From: Flavobacterium luteum
GTDB lineage: Bacteria > Bacteroidota > Bacteroidia > Flavobacteriales > Flavobacteriaceae
Assembly: GCF_008806775.1 (NCBI RefSeq)
Contig: NZ_WAEM01000002.1
Coordinates: 558,001-622,000 of the forward strand
Reading direction: 5' to 3'
Length of the DNA stretch: 64,000 nucleotides
The notes under the pieces were generated by a model. It did no database searches. It was given only the letters and a program-made list of their open reading frames with translations, and was not told the origin of the DNA. Both the position numbers and the translations under genes were made by a program. Positions 43,137 to 51,447 of the stretch are shown one piece after another. Position 1 is the stretch's first letter. Each line of letters opens with the position of its first letter.

Positions 43137-43796
43137 CTACAAAGATTTTAAATCCTTAATCACTCTAAAAGCAATATCAACCACATCTTCACTTACTAAA
43201 ATAGTAAACTCATTTGATGTAGAAATTACTTCGTTTATTATAATTCCTTCCCATGCCAATCGCTGGAAAATAAAATAGTAAATTCCAGGAATTACCACAT
43301 TATCATTAGGAAGTTTTACAGTAATTGATGCTAGATTTTCTAATTTTTGAACCATTTTTTCATTAGCAAAATGTTTGTCTACTAAATGACTGACACTTTC
43401 ACTAATAATAATATTGGTTTCGCTAACCCCTCTTGAAGACGTATAAAAGATATCAGAATAATCATGAATCTCAGTAATTAACTCCGCTTGACTATTTAGT
43501 ATACTATCTGAAACCGCAAAAGCATAATCTATCAGCGACGAACGAACGGTTATTTCTCCTAAATTTTTTAAAACCTTAACAATTTTATGATTTAATCTAA
43601 AATCTAAATCGACCGAAAGGCGTTTTAAAGCCATGACAATAGCACCTTGTTTCACATCTTTTCCAAACTCATTTTCTAACTCTACCATCATGTTTCTTGA
43701 TAAAGACGTCAAATTAATGATTCCTTGAGACAAGGCACTCAATAAAAAAGGTTTGGTTTTGATATAATTTTCTACAATTGAAGAGACCGTTTTCAT
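43137..43796 (-). CDS. ACT-like regulatory protein often labelled aspartate kinase (function unknown)
   Basis: A 219-aa soluble protein. The N-terminal half is helical (VENYIKTKPFLLSALSQGI, AIVMALKRLS). Two repeated halves of ACT-like character follow (NIIISESVSHLVDKHF, SNEFTILVSEDVVDIAFRVI). Similar Bacteroidota proteins are annotated as aspartate kinase, but the kinase domain is missing, so I treat that name as unsafe. A good promoter lies upstream (43820-43851). It is single, followed by an intergenic stretch before the yraN gene on the same strand. Confidence 0.6.
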   Translation of the reverse strand: MKTVSSIVENYIKTKPFLLSALSQGIINLTSLSRNMMVELENEFGKDVKQGAIVMALKRLSVDLDFRLNHKIVKVLKNLGEITVRSSLIDYAFAVSDSILNSQAELITEIHDYSDIFYTSSRGVSETNIIISESVSHLVDKHFANEKMVQKLENLASITVKLPNDNVVIPGIYYFIFQRLAWEGIIINEVISTSNEFTILVSEDVVDIAFRVIKDLKSL

Positions 43797-43819
43797 GTTT
43801 TTTTGTTTGAAATAGATTG

Positions 43820-43851
43820 CAAATGTATTAAAAAAAACATTTTGTTACAAA
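43820..43851 (-). promoter_or_regulatory. Complete Bacteroidota-type promoter of the ACT-like gene
   Basis: On the minus strand TTTG (43851-43848), a 20-nt spacer, then TACATTTG (43827-43820), 24 nt before the ATG at 43796. Both elements and the spacing match the known consensus. Confidence 0.7.
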
Positions 43852-43860
43852 TAAAACATT

Positions 43861-44220
43861 TTAAAAATGATAAAAAGCGTCTTCTAAATGCTCTATTATG
43901 AATTTTTTTCCTTTTTTGTGTAAAGCAATGATATCAAAACGAACTTCTACTTCCAAATCATTGGAAATAACATATTCATTTACGGCTTTTACTAAAAGTT
44001 GAATTTTCTTAGGTTTTACAAAATCTTGCGGCAAACCAAAATCAATACTCGATCGGGTTTTTACCTCGACAACAGCTAAAATAGTTTCTTTTTGAGCAAT
44101 AATATCTATCTCTGCTTTTTGAAAAGTCCAATTGGTTTCTAAAATTGTATAGCCTTTTTTTTGCAAAAACTCGACAGCAAGTGCTTCTCCTAGTTTTCCT
44201 AGTTCGTTGTGTTCGGCCAT
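43861..44220 (-). CDS. yraN: YraN family (UPF0102) endonuclease-like protein
   Basis: A 119-aa protein of the UPF0102 family with a restriction-endonuclease-like fold. ELGKLGEALAVEFLQKKGY opens the fold, the AEIDIIA motif carries the Asp, and VVEVKTR carries the Glu-x-Lys. The family is near-universal in bacteria and its role is still unclear (possibly Holliday junction or recombination related). It lies 8 bp after the LD-carboxypeptidase gene, so the two are probably one transcript. The start fits the family. Confidence 0.92.
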   Translation of the reverse strand: MAEHNELGKLGEALAVEFLQKKGYTILETNWTFQKAEIDIIAQKETILAVVEVKTRSSIDFGLPQDFVKPKKIQLLVKAVNEYVISNDLEVEVRFDIIALHKKGKKFIIEHLEDAFYHF

Positions 44221-44228
44221 ATTATGGA

Positions 44229-45200
44229 TTAATCAAATTTCAAAATCGAATAATTGTCATTCACATCTAAGGAAACTTTCTTTCCAAAAATCAATGTTCT
44301 ATTATCATGAATATGCCCAGAAGGGAAATTGTACACCACTGGAAAATCATATTTTTTTGTAATATCTGCAATGATCTGATAGGCTGTTTTTCCCCACGGA
44401 ATGTCGTTATCATGCATTTTTATAAAACTTCCCACAACCAGACCTTTTAAATCATCAAAACAACCGCATCGTTTTAAACTCAGTATCATTCGATCTATAT
44501 GATACAAATATTCGTCAAGATCTTCTAGAAAAAGAATTTTTCCCTTGCAATCTATCTGCGATTTTGAACCCATTAAACTATACAATATAGAAAGATTTCC
44601 TCCTATTAATATTCCTTCTACATTTCCGGATTTATTTTCATTTTCGCAAGGAACAATATAACTTAAAGGTTCTCCAAACAAGGCTTTTCTCAGAGTTTCT
44701 TCTACTTCTGGCGATGCTTTTTCTACATTTACCGGCATAATTCCGTGAATGGTGGCAAAACCTAAATTATTTAAATGACTATGCAAAACGGTAACGTCGC
44801 TAAAACCAACAATCCATTTAGGGTTGTTTTTAAATTTAGAAAAATCGACTAAATCTATCATTCTTGCTGTTCCGTATCCTCCACGAACACACCAAACTGC
44901 ATGAATATTGGGATTGTCTATCATCTCTTGAAAATCGGAAGCACGCTGTTCGTCAGTTCCTGCCAATTGGTTGTTATCTAAACCTATAGATTTTCCAATT
45001 ACAACTTCTAATCCCCACTTTTTGGCCAAGTCAATTGCCGGTTTCAAATTATCATCAATGTTTTTTCTAGCAGTTGCAACGATTGCAATGGTATCGCCTT
45101 TTTTTAAATTGGGTGGTGTTATCATATTGTGTTGTGCTTGAATAGTTGACACCAAAAAAATTAGTAAAAATATAAAGCTACTTGTTTTTAGGTTTATCAT
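44229..45200 (-). CDS. ldcA: S66-family LD-carboxypeptidase (muramoyltetrapeptide carboxypeptidase)
   Basis: A 323-aa serine peptidase of family S66 with a signal peptide (MINLKTSSFIFLLIFLVSTI). The conserved WCVRGGYGTARM segment, nucleophile Ser in GFSDVT, and C-terminal Glu (FLEDLDEYLYHIDR) and His (FPSGHIHDN) positions are all visible. It cuts the terminal D-Ala from the peptidoglycan tetrapeptide during recycling. E. coli LdcA is cytoplasmic, so the signal peptide here suggests a periplasmic form. A CAAATATA element (45223-45230) reads TATATTTG on the minus strand, 23 nt before the ATG. Confidence 0.9.
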   Translation of the reverse strand: MINLKTSSFIFLLIFLVSTIQAQHNMITPPNLKKGDTIAIVATARKNIDDNLKPAIDLAKKWGLEVVIGKSIGLDNNQLAGTDEQRASDFQEMIDNPNIHAVWCVRGGYGTARMIDLVDFSKFKNNPKWIVGFSDVTVLHSHLNNLGFATIHGIMPVNVEKASPEVEETLRKALFGEPLSYIVPCENENKSGNVEGILIGGNLSILYSLMGSKSQIDCKGKILFLEDLDEYLYHIDRMILSLKRCGCFDDLKGLVVGSFIKMHDNDIPWGKTAYQIIADITKKYDFPVVYNFPSGHIHDNRTLIFGKKVSLDVNDNYSILKFD

Positions 45201-45351
45201 GTTGTTTAGAAAATCATATGGACAAATATATAAAAAGTAAGCGGAAAAATAGTTCTAATAAAAACCTTATCCTGAAGTGTCGGGACTCAATTCTATTGCT
45301 TATTTTTGCATTTATTCTGAATTAACTTCAGAAACTAATTAAACTATTTTT

Positions 45352-47448
45352 ATGTTACAACCTCCAAAAAGATATACTATTACTGCTGCATTGCCATATA
45401 CTAACGGTCCAATTCATATTGGCCATTTGGCTGGTGTTTATGTGCCTTCAGATATTTATTCAAGATATTTACGTTTACAAGGTAAAGATGTTTTGTTTGT
45501 TTGCGGAAGCGACGAACACGGTGTTGCTATTTCGATGAAAGCCAAAAAAGAAGGTGTTACTCCACAGGAAGTAATTGATAAATATGATGGAATTATTCGT
45601 AAATCATTTTTAGATTTTGGAATTTCATTTGACAATTACTCTCGAACATCGGCAAAAATTCATCACGATACGGCTTCTGAGTTTTTTAAAAAATTATATG
45701 ACAATGGCGATTTCATTGAAGAGGTTACTGAACAATTATACGATGCGAAAGCCAATCAATTTTTAGCCGATCGTTTTGTAGTGGGGACTTGTCCAAAATG
45801 TGGCAACGAAGAAGCGTATGGAGACCAATGTGAAAAATGCGGTTCGACTTTGAATGCTACTGATTTAATAAATCCAAAATCGACAATTACAGGCGAAACT
45901 CCTATTTTGAAATCTACAAAACATTGGTTTTTACCTTTGAATCGGTATGAAAATTTCTTGAAAGAATGGATTCTTGTAGGTCATAAAAATGACTGGAAAC
46001 CCAATGTTTACGGACAAGTAAAATCATGGATTGATGGCGGATTAGAGCCTAGAGCGGTAACTCGCGACCTCGATTGGGGGATTGATGTTCCTGTTGCAGG
46101 TGCAGAAGGAAAAAAATTATACGTTTGGTTTGATGCTCCAATTGGTTACATATCGTCTACTAAAGAATGGGCGCAAAGAGAAGGAAAAGATTGGGAACCG
46201 TATTGGAAAGACAAAGACACAAAATTGGTTCATTTTATAGGTAAAGATAATATCGTTTTTCACTGCATCATTTTCCCTGCGATGTTAAAAGCAGAGGGAA
46301 GTTATATTTTGCCTGACAATGTTCCTGCAAACGAGTTCTTAAATTTAGAAGGAAATAAATTATCGACTTCAAAAAACTGGGCGGTTTGGTTGCACGAATA
46401 TTTAGAAGAATTCCCGAATCAGCAAGATGTTTTGCGTTATGCTTTGACATCTAATGCGCCAGAAACCAAGGACAATGATTTTACCTGGAAAGATTTTCAG
46501 GCTAGAAACAATAATGAATTGGTAGCCATTTATGGTAATTTTATAAATCGTGTAGTGGTATTGACCAATAAATATTATGAAGGAATTGTCCCAAATGCAA
46601 ACGAACTTTCAGATGTCGATGAAGCGACTTTAACCGAATTAAAAGCCTATCCTGCTGTAATTTCGAGTTCTATAGAAAGATATAGATTTCGTGAAGCTTT
46701 AAGCGAATTGATGAATGTAGCTCGATTGGGTAATAAATATCTCGCCGATGAAGAGCCCTGGAAAATGGTAAAAACCGACCCCGCTCGAGTGCAAACTCAA
46801 ATGTATGTGGCTTTGCAAATTGCTGCTGCTTTGAGTTCACTTTGCGAACCTTTTTTACCTTTTACTGCCACAAAACTATCTAGAATTTTAAAAATTGATT
46901 CCCCTCTGAATTGGAAAACAATTGCTGACGCTTCTGATTTGCTTCCATCTGGACACCGAATTGGCGAAGCCGAATTGCTTTTTTCTAAAATTGAAGATGA
47001 AGAAATACAAAAACAAATAGACAAATTGGAAGCTACAAAAACCGCAAATAAGGATGAAATTGCTTCATCCCTCGCAATGACGGAGCCACAAAAAGAATTG
47101 ATTCAATTTGATGATTTTTCAAAAATGGATTTGCGTGTGGGAACGATTTTGGAAGCCGAAAAAATGCCAAAAGCCAACAAACTATTGATTTTAAAAGTGG
47201 ATACCGGAATTGATGTTCGTACCATTGTTTCAGGAATTGCCGAGAGTTTCAAGCCAGAAGATATTATTGGAAAACAAGTGACTGTTTTAGTGAATCTAGC
47301 TCCAAGAAACCTTCGTGGAGTTGAAAGCCAAGGCATGATTTTGATGACCAACGACACCGAAGGGAAATTGGTTTTTGTAAATCCAGACACTTCGACTTCG
47401 CTCAGTACAGGTTCGGATGGTGTTGGGAATGGGGAGACTATAAATTAG
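45352..47448 (+). CDS. metG: Methionyl-tRNA synthetase with C-terminal tRNA-binding domain
   Basis: A 698-aa class I synthetase charging tRNA-Met. HIGH is at 22-25 (PIHIGHLAG), zinc cysteines are at 147/150/160/163, and the KMSKS loop reads KLSTS at 336-340. The anticodon-binding domain follows, then a C-terminal EMAP-like tRNA-binding domain (about 585-690, [19 protein letters not shown]). A TATTTTTG box (45301-45308) lies 44 nt upstream. The last 15 residues ([15 protein letters not shown]) are low-complexity and unusual. The gene ends beside a strong repeat hairpin. Confidence 0.97.
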   Translation: MLQPPKRYTITAALPYTNGPIHIGHLAGVYVPSDIYSRYLRLQGKDVLFVCGSDEHGVAISMKAKKEGVTPQEVIDKYDGIIRKSFLDFGISFDNYSRTSAKIHHDTASEFFKKLYDNGDFIEEVTEQLYDAKANQFLADRFVVGTCPKCGNEEAYGDQCEKCGSTLNATDLINPKSTITGETPILKSTKHWFLPLNRYENFLKEWILVGHKNDWKPNVYGQVKSWIDGGLEPRAVTRDLDWGIDVPVAGAEGKKLYVWFDAPIGYISSTKEWAQREGKDWEPYWKDKDTKLVHFIGKDNIVFHCIIFPAMLKAEGSYILPDNVPANEFLNLEGNKLSTSKNWAVWLHEYLEEFPNQQDVLRYALTSNAPETKDNDFTWKDFQARNNNELVAIYGNFINRVVVLTNKYYEGIVPNANELSDVDEATLTELKAYPAVISSSIERYRFREALSELMNVARLGNKYLADEEPWKMVKTDPARVQTQMYVALQIAAALSSLCEPFLPFTATKLSRILKIDSPLNWKTIADASDLLPSGHRIGEAELLFSKIEDEEIQKQIDKLEATKTANKDEIASSLAMTEPQKELIQFDDFSKMDLRVGTILEAEKMPKANKLLILKVDTGIDVRTIVSGIAESFKPEDIIGKQVTVLVNLAPRNLRGVESQGMILMTNDTEGKLVFVNPDTSTSLSTGSDGVGNGETIN

Positions 47449-47457
47449 AAAAAAATA

Positions 47458-47502
47458 ACCGCAGATTCGCAGATTAATGTAAAAAATCTGCGAATCTGCG
47501 GT
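47458..47502. repeat. Perfect 18-bp inverted repeat hairpin (REP-like)
   Basis: ACCGCAGATTCGCAGATT, a 9-nt loop, and the exact complement. On the plus strand it is followed by A rather than T, so it is not a classical terminator for metG. The minus strand has a T-rich tail. Confidence 0.85.
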
Positions 47503-47518
47503 AAAAAAAAACAATCCT

Positions 47519-48208
47519 ATGAACCTAAAAGTAATAGCATTCGATGCTGACGACACTTTGTTTGTCAACGAACCGTATTTTCAAGAAACGGAACAAAAAT
47601 TTTGCGCCTTAATGCAAGATTATCTCTCGCATCAAGGTTTGTCGCAGGAATTGTTTAAAACTGAAATCGAAAATTTAGATTTATACGGCTACGGCATCAA
47701 AGGTTATATCCTTTCTATGATTGAAGCTGCGATGCGAATTTCAGACAATACCATCTCAATTGAAATTATAGAACGCATTATCGAATTGGGAAAAGAGTTG
47801 TTACAAAAACCAATAGAATTATTAGATGGCGTGGAAGATACTTTAAAAGCTTTACATGGGAAATACAAATTGGTCGTGGCGACTAAAGGCGACTTGAAAG
47901 ACCAACAAAGTAAGCTGCATCGTTCAGGCCTTGGTCCGTATTTTCATCATATTGAAGTCATGGCCGATAAACAAGAAATTAATTATAAAAAACTATTAAA
48001 GCGTTTAGAAATTAAACCTAATGAGTTTTTTATGATTGGTAATTCCCTAAAATCAGATGTATTGCCCGTTTTAGCTATTGGCGGTCATGCGGTTCATATT
48101 CCGTTTCACACTACTTGGGAACATGAAAAAATTAGCCATAAAGTGGAGCATAAAAACTTTAAAACAGTAGAAAAAATAACAGATGTTTTAAAGATTTTAA
48201 AACATTAA
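47519..48208 (+). CDS. HAD-superfamily hydrolase (phosphatase-like)
   Basis: A 229-aa HAD hydrolase. Motif I is AFDADDTLF (nucleophile Asp9, Asp11), motif II is around VVATKGD, the Lys of motif III is near NYKKLLK, and motif IV reads MIGNSLKSDV. An alpha-helical cap lies between motifs I and II. Substrates of such enzymes vary (phosphoglycolate, nucleotides, sugar phosphates). It lies 70 bp after metG in the same direction with a repeat hairpin between, so co-transcription is uncertain. Confidence 0.88.
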   Translation: MNLKVIAFDADDTLFVNEPYFQETEQKFCALMQDYLSHQGLSQELFKTEIENLDLYGYGIKGYILSMIEAAMRISDNTISIEIIERIIELGKELLQKPIELLDGVEDTLKALHGKYKLVVATKGDLKDQQSKLHRSGLGPYFHHIEVMADKQEINYKKLLKRLEIKPNEFFMIGNSLKSDVLPVLAIGGHAVHIPFHTTWEHEKISHKVEHKNFKTVEKITDVLKILKH

Positions 48209-48271
48209 AAATCTCTGATATACTAATACGTTTTGACTTTTATTTTTTAATTTTACATAAAAACGATCACC

Positions 48272-48784
48272 ATGTTAACAAAAAATATTGAAACTGCATT
48301 AAATAAACAAATTCGTATTGAAGCTGAATCTTCACAAACCTATCTTGCCATGGCTTGTTGGGCAGAAGTTAGCGGTTTAGAAGGTATTGCTCAATTTATG
48401 TTTACCCAATCTGACGAAGAGCGAGCTCACATGCTTAAATTGATAAAATATGTAAATGAACGTGGCGGTCACGCTCTCGTTTCTGAGTTAAAAGCGCCTA
48501 CAACCACTTATGGCACTTTCAAGGAAATGTTTGAAGCTTTATACAAACATGAAATTTTTGTTTCTGATTCCATCAACGAATTGGTGCACATTACTTTTTC
48601 CGAAAAAGATTATGCTACTCATAATTTCCTACAATGGTATGTTGCTGAACAAATAGAAGAAGAAGCTACTGCAAAGTCTATTTTAGATAAAATAAATCTC
48701 ATTGGTGATGATAAAGGAGGTCTATATCTATTTGATAGAGATATTCAACAAGCGGCTATAACAGCAGCAATTCCTAAAGTATAA
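48272..48784 (+). CDS. ftnA: Ferritin
   Basis: A 170-aa iron-storage ferritin. The ferroxidase residues are seen in EAESSQTYLAMACWAEVSGL (first Glu), SDEERAHMLKLIKY (Glu-x-x-His) and YVAEQIEEEATAKS. The protein lacks the haem-binding Met of bacterioferritin, so it is the ferritin type. It stores iron as a 24-mer in the cytoplasm. It is a single-gene unit, followed by a small Cys-rich gene with its own -7 box. Confidence 0.93.
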   Translation: MLTKNIETALNKQIRIEAESSQTYLAMACWAEVSGLEGIAQFMFTQSDEERAHMLKLIKYVNERGGHALVSELKAPTTTYGTFKEMFEALYKHEIFVSDSINELVHITFSEKDYATHNFLQWYVAEQIEEEATAKSILDKINLIGDDKGGLYLFDRDIQQAAITAAIPKV

Positions 48785-48854
48785 CTTTATTGTTAAATTT
48801 ATTTAGAATAGATAAAAATAATATACTTTTGTGCTGGAATTAAATTTTTTACCA

Positions 48855-49013
48855 TTGAGCATAAAGTCTAAAAAGAAAGATAAAATAAAAGTTCTTACTA
48901 AAATTAAGGTTTCTGAAAACTGCAAGTCTAAGTGTTGTAAGAAATTTAAAAAAGGAGATGATAAAAGATGCAAGCGATGTCCGATGTTTGATTTATTTAA
49001 AAAAACATCATGA
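48855..49013 (+). CDS. Small Cys-rich, Lys-rich protein (52 aa)
   Basis: From a TTG start the product reads MSIKSKKKDKIKVLTKI, then KVSENCKSKCCKKFKKG and CKRCPMFDLFKK. Five Cys and very many Lys suggest metal binding and perhaps RNA or DNA contact. No signal peptide is present. The -7 box TACTTTTG (48824-48831) overlaps a GTG that would give a 60-aa form, so the TTG at 48855 is preferred. A perfect terminator follows. The position after ferritin hints at metal or stress function, but this is inference. I recall no named family. Confidence 0.6.
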   Translation: MSIKSKKKDKIKVLTKIKVSENCKSKCCKKFKKGDDKRCKRCPMFDLFKKTS

Positions 49014-49022
49014 TTTAAATAA

Positions 49023-49059
49023 AAAAAGGCTTTTTCACTAGCGGTGAAAAAGCCTTTTT
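49023..49059 (+). terminator. Strong intrinsic terminator
   Basis: Perfect 16-bp stem AAAAAGGCTTTTTCAC with a 5-nt loop and T tail. It serves the small Cys-rich gene and can act on the opposite strand for ssb. Confidence 0.9.
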
Positions 49060-49108
49060 ATTTTTTAACATTACAAAAAAAGTAATGTAATTAACATCGT
49101 TTGTGTTT

Positions 49109-49435
49109 TTATAATAACAATAAGTCACTTACCACTATTTCGGTAATGTAACGCTTTTCCCCGTTTTTATCGTCAAAGCTTCTATGAGACAGCTTCCCTT
49201 CAACGGCAACTTGTTTCCCTTTCGTCACATATTTTTCAATAATTTCAGCAGTTTTCCCCCAAGCAACCACACGGTGCCATTCGGTTTGTTCTACTTTTTC
49301 TCCTTTGTCATTTTTGTAACTGTCGTTTGTTGCGATAGTCAAATTAGCTAATTTTTTTCCTCCTTCAAGATTTTTAATTTCAGGATCATTACCTACGTTT
49401 CCGATTAACTGTACTCTGTTTTTAATTGCATTCAT
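49109..49435 (-). CDS. ssb: Short single-stranded DNA-binding protein (lacks acidic tail)
   Basis: A 108-aa OB-fold SSB. The typical RVQLIGNVGNDPEIK start, TEWHRVVAWGKTAEI core and final EIVVSDLLLL strand are intact. The acidic C-terminal tip (DDDIPF-like) that recruits partner proteins in E. coli SSB is missing, and the protein ends right after the OB fold. It is probably an auxiliary SSB for recombination, competence or stress rather than the replication SSB, which would be encoded elsewhere. A near-consensus -7 element (CATCTTTG on the minus strand) lies at about 49515-49508. Confidence 0.9.
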   Translation of the reverse strand: MNAIKNRVQLIGNVGNDPEIKNLEGGKKLANLTIATNDSYKNDKGEKVEQTEWHRVVAWGKTAEIIEKYVTKGKQVAVEGKLSHRSFDDKNGEKRYITEIVVSDLLLL

Positions 49436-49662
49436 GGCGTGTAAAATTTAATTGTTTATAAAAATGATTTTTGTTTCGTGTCGATACTTGTTTGATTTCG
49501 ACATTGCAAAGATGCGACGGTTGCCAAAATTTATTCGGTTACTAACTGCTTACTTTCGGTTGTAATTATTTGTAACCGTTTGTAAATGGAAAAATTTGTT
49601 TATATTTGATTGATTTTAAGTTTTTTACTGATTTTAAAATAAAACTTATAAAATGACAAAAT

Positions 49663-50013
49663 ATGACTAAAACCTGCCTAGAATGCAACGAAAAAATCAT
49701 CGGTCGTGAAGATAAAAAGTTTTGTAGCGACGGTTGCCGTAATGCATACAACAACAAAATAAATAAAGACAGCACCAACTTCATGCGCAACATCAATAAC
49801 AAATTGCGTAAAAATTACAGAATTCTTTCTGAAATAAATGTAGAAGGAAAATCAAAAACCACGAGAGCAAAACTATTAAGTAAAGGTTTCGATTTCGAAT
49901 TTTTTACCAATATTTTAGAAACCAAAACAGGAAATACCTATTTTTTTGTTTACGATCAAGGCTATCGCGTTTTAGAAGACGACTATTATATGTTAGTAAA
50001 AAAAGAAATATAA
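49663..50013 (+). CDS. Zinc-ribbon protein of unknown function
   Basis: A 116-aa protein opening with a zinc-ribbon: CLECNEKIIGREDKKFCSDG (Cys5, Cys8, then Cys21 and Cys25), then an AYNNK helix. The remainder is helix then beta-rich (FFTNILETKTGNTYFFVYDQ, then GYRVLEDDYYMLV). It resembles short Bacteroidota proteins of DUF2116-like Zn-ribbon type. No activity is known. It is cytoplasmic. It is flanked by non-coding DNA and diverges from ssb. Confidence 0.75.
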   Translation: MTKTCLECNEKIIGREDKKFCSDGCRNAYNNKINKDSTNFMRNINNKLRKNYRILSEINVEGKSKTTRAKLLSKGFDFEFFTNILETKTGNTYFFVYDQGYRVLEDDYYMLVKKEI

Positions 50014-50089
50014 AAAACATCCCTAAATTTGCCTCGAAAAATGTTAGTCTAATTTTAATTAATGATACTTTAATTGAAAGATAAAAAAT

Positions 50090-50110
50090 ATGCGGTCACA
50101 ATTTGTGACC
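50090..50110. repeat. Upstream copy of a 21-bp direct repeat/palindrome
   Basis: It is identical to 50315-50335 inside the ORF6N gene. The core GGTCACAATTTGTGACC is a palindrome with one centre base. Inside the gene it encodes the conserved MRSQFVT. Upstream it may be a copied operator or REP sequence. Confidence 0.7.
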
Positions 50111-50131
50111 ATCAATCTACACGCCTCATTT

Positions 50132-50640
50132 ATGCAAGTAACTACATTACAATCTAAGATATACGAAATTCGGGGTCAAAAAGTCCTTCTTGATTTCGAT
50201 TTAGCTTTACTCTACGAAGTAGAAACTAAAGTGTTAAACCAAGCGGTTAAAAGGAATATTAAAAGATTTCCTGTTGATTTTATGTTTCGATTAACTATTG
50301 AAGAATCGGAAAATATGCGGTCACAATTTGTGACCGCATATCAAAATAAAAGAAATATAACGGCAACTCCTTTTGCTTTTACTGAACAAGGAGTAGCTAT
50401 GTTAAGCGGTATATTAAATTCTGATGTAGCTATAAATGTAAACATTGCAATTATGAGAACTTTTGTAATGATTAGAAAATATGCTCTATACACAAGGAAT
50501 TTAATGAAAAATTACTTGAAATGGAAACCAAATATGACAAAAAGTTCAGTGATGTATATGATGCTTTAAACTACCTTATAAAAAAAGAAGAGAAGGAAAC
50601 AATCCAAAAAGAACGCAAAAAGATTGGTTACAAAAAATAA
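50132..50640 (+). pseudogene. Frameshifted ORF6N-domain protein
   Basis: The ORF6N domain starts with [20 protein letters not shown] and has the conserved LRSQ-type MRSQFVT and [16 protein letters not shown] segments. The frame goes wrong after ALYT near 50486-50497 and stops at 50569 with an unnatural tail. Reading one base out of frame restores [20 protein letters not shown], then a lysine-rich end to a stop at 50640, as in intact relatives. A one-base deletion explains this. ORF6N proteins are phage-type or defence-linked DNA-binding proteins. The alternative ATG at 50090 is likely not used. Confidence 0.85.
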
Positions 50641-50643
50641 AAA

Positions 50644-51447
50644 ATGACAAAAATTAGTATTTTAGGTTGTGGTTGGTTGGGTTTGCCTTTAGCAAAATCG
50701 TTACTAAAAAAAGGCTTTTATGTAAAAGGGTCTACAACTTCAATAGAAAAATTGACTGTTTTAGAGCAAGCCAATATTGATGCTTTTTTGATTTCGCTTC
50801 ATAGCGATAGTATAGTTGGTGATATTGAAACATTTTTAAAAGATTCTGAAATACTAATTATTGATATTCCACCAAAATTAAGAGGCATTAACAACGAAAG
50901 TTTTGTTGGTAAAATGAAAACGTTACTACCGTATATAGAAAATTCGTCTGTTAAGAATGTGCTTTTTGTGAGCTCAACTTCAGTTTATGCTGATGAAAAC
51001 AGAAGAATTACAGAAGAAACTACACCAAATCCAGAAACTGAAAGTGGCGAACAATTGTTGCAAGTAGAACAGCTTTTTCAAAAAAATACTAATTTTAAAA
51101 CTACGATTGTTCGTTTTGGCGGTTTAATTGGCGAAGACCGTCATCCTATTCATTCGCTTTCTAAAAAGGACAATGTCGAAAATCCAAATGCACCTATCAA
51201 TCTTATTCATCAAGAAGATTGTATTGGAATAATTGAAAAAATAATTGAAATGAAATCATGGAACGAAACCTATAATGCAGTTACTCCGTTTCATCCCTCA
51301 AGAGAAATCTATTATACTCAAAAAGCGATTGAATTAAATATAAACGTGCCTAAATTCAATCATTCTAAAACATCTATTGGGAAAACTATTTTAAGCAACA
51401 AAATACATAAATCACTTGATTATCAATTTATTAGAATATCCCTTTAA
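50644..51447 (+). CDS. NAD(P)-dependent epimerase/reductase family protein (YeeZ-like)
   Basis: A 267-aa extended SDR-like protein. The dinucleotide motif ILGCGWLGLPLAKSLL opens the fold, the TSVYADENRRITEET segment includes a SxxxYxxxxK-like region, and the C-terminal part carries NLIHQEDCIGIIE. The family is close to YeeZ and UDP-sugar epimerase-like oxidoreductases. The substrate is unknown. It overlaps the next gene by one base (TAATG), so it is coupled with the DMT exporter. It begins 3 bp after the frameshifted ORF6N gene. Confidence 0.83.
   Translation: MTKISILGCGWLGLPLAKSLLKKGFYVKGSTTSIEKLTVLEQANIDAFLISLHSDSIVGDIETFLKDSEILIIDIPPKLRGINNESFVGKMKTLLPYIENSSVKNVLFVSSTSVYADENRRITEETTPNPETESGEQLLQVEQLFQKNTNFKTTIVRFGGLIGEDRHPIHSLSKKDNVENPNAPINLIHQEDCIGIIEKIIEMKSWNETYNAVTPFHPSREIYYTQKAIELNINVPKFNHSKTSIGKTILSNKIHKSLDYQFIRISL

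Noticed and set aside
43137..43796. Aspartate kinase
   Set aside because: There is no kinase domain or substrate motif; only ACT-like segments are seen.
50090..50131. Extended N-terminus of the ORF6N gene
   Set aside because: The first 14 codons come from the repeat and do not match the family; ATG 50132 begins the domain.
49663..50640. Prophage remnant
   Set aside because: Only one ORF6N gene and a Zn-ribbon gene are present; no phage structural, integrase or lysis genes.
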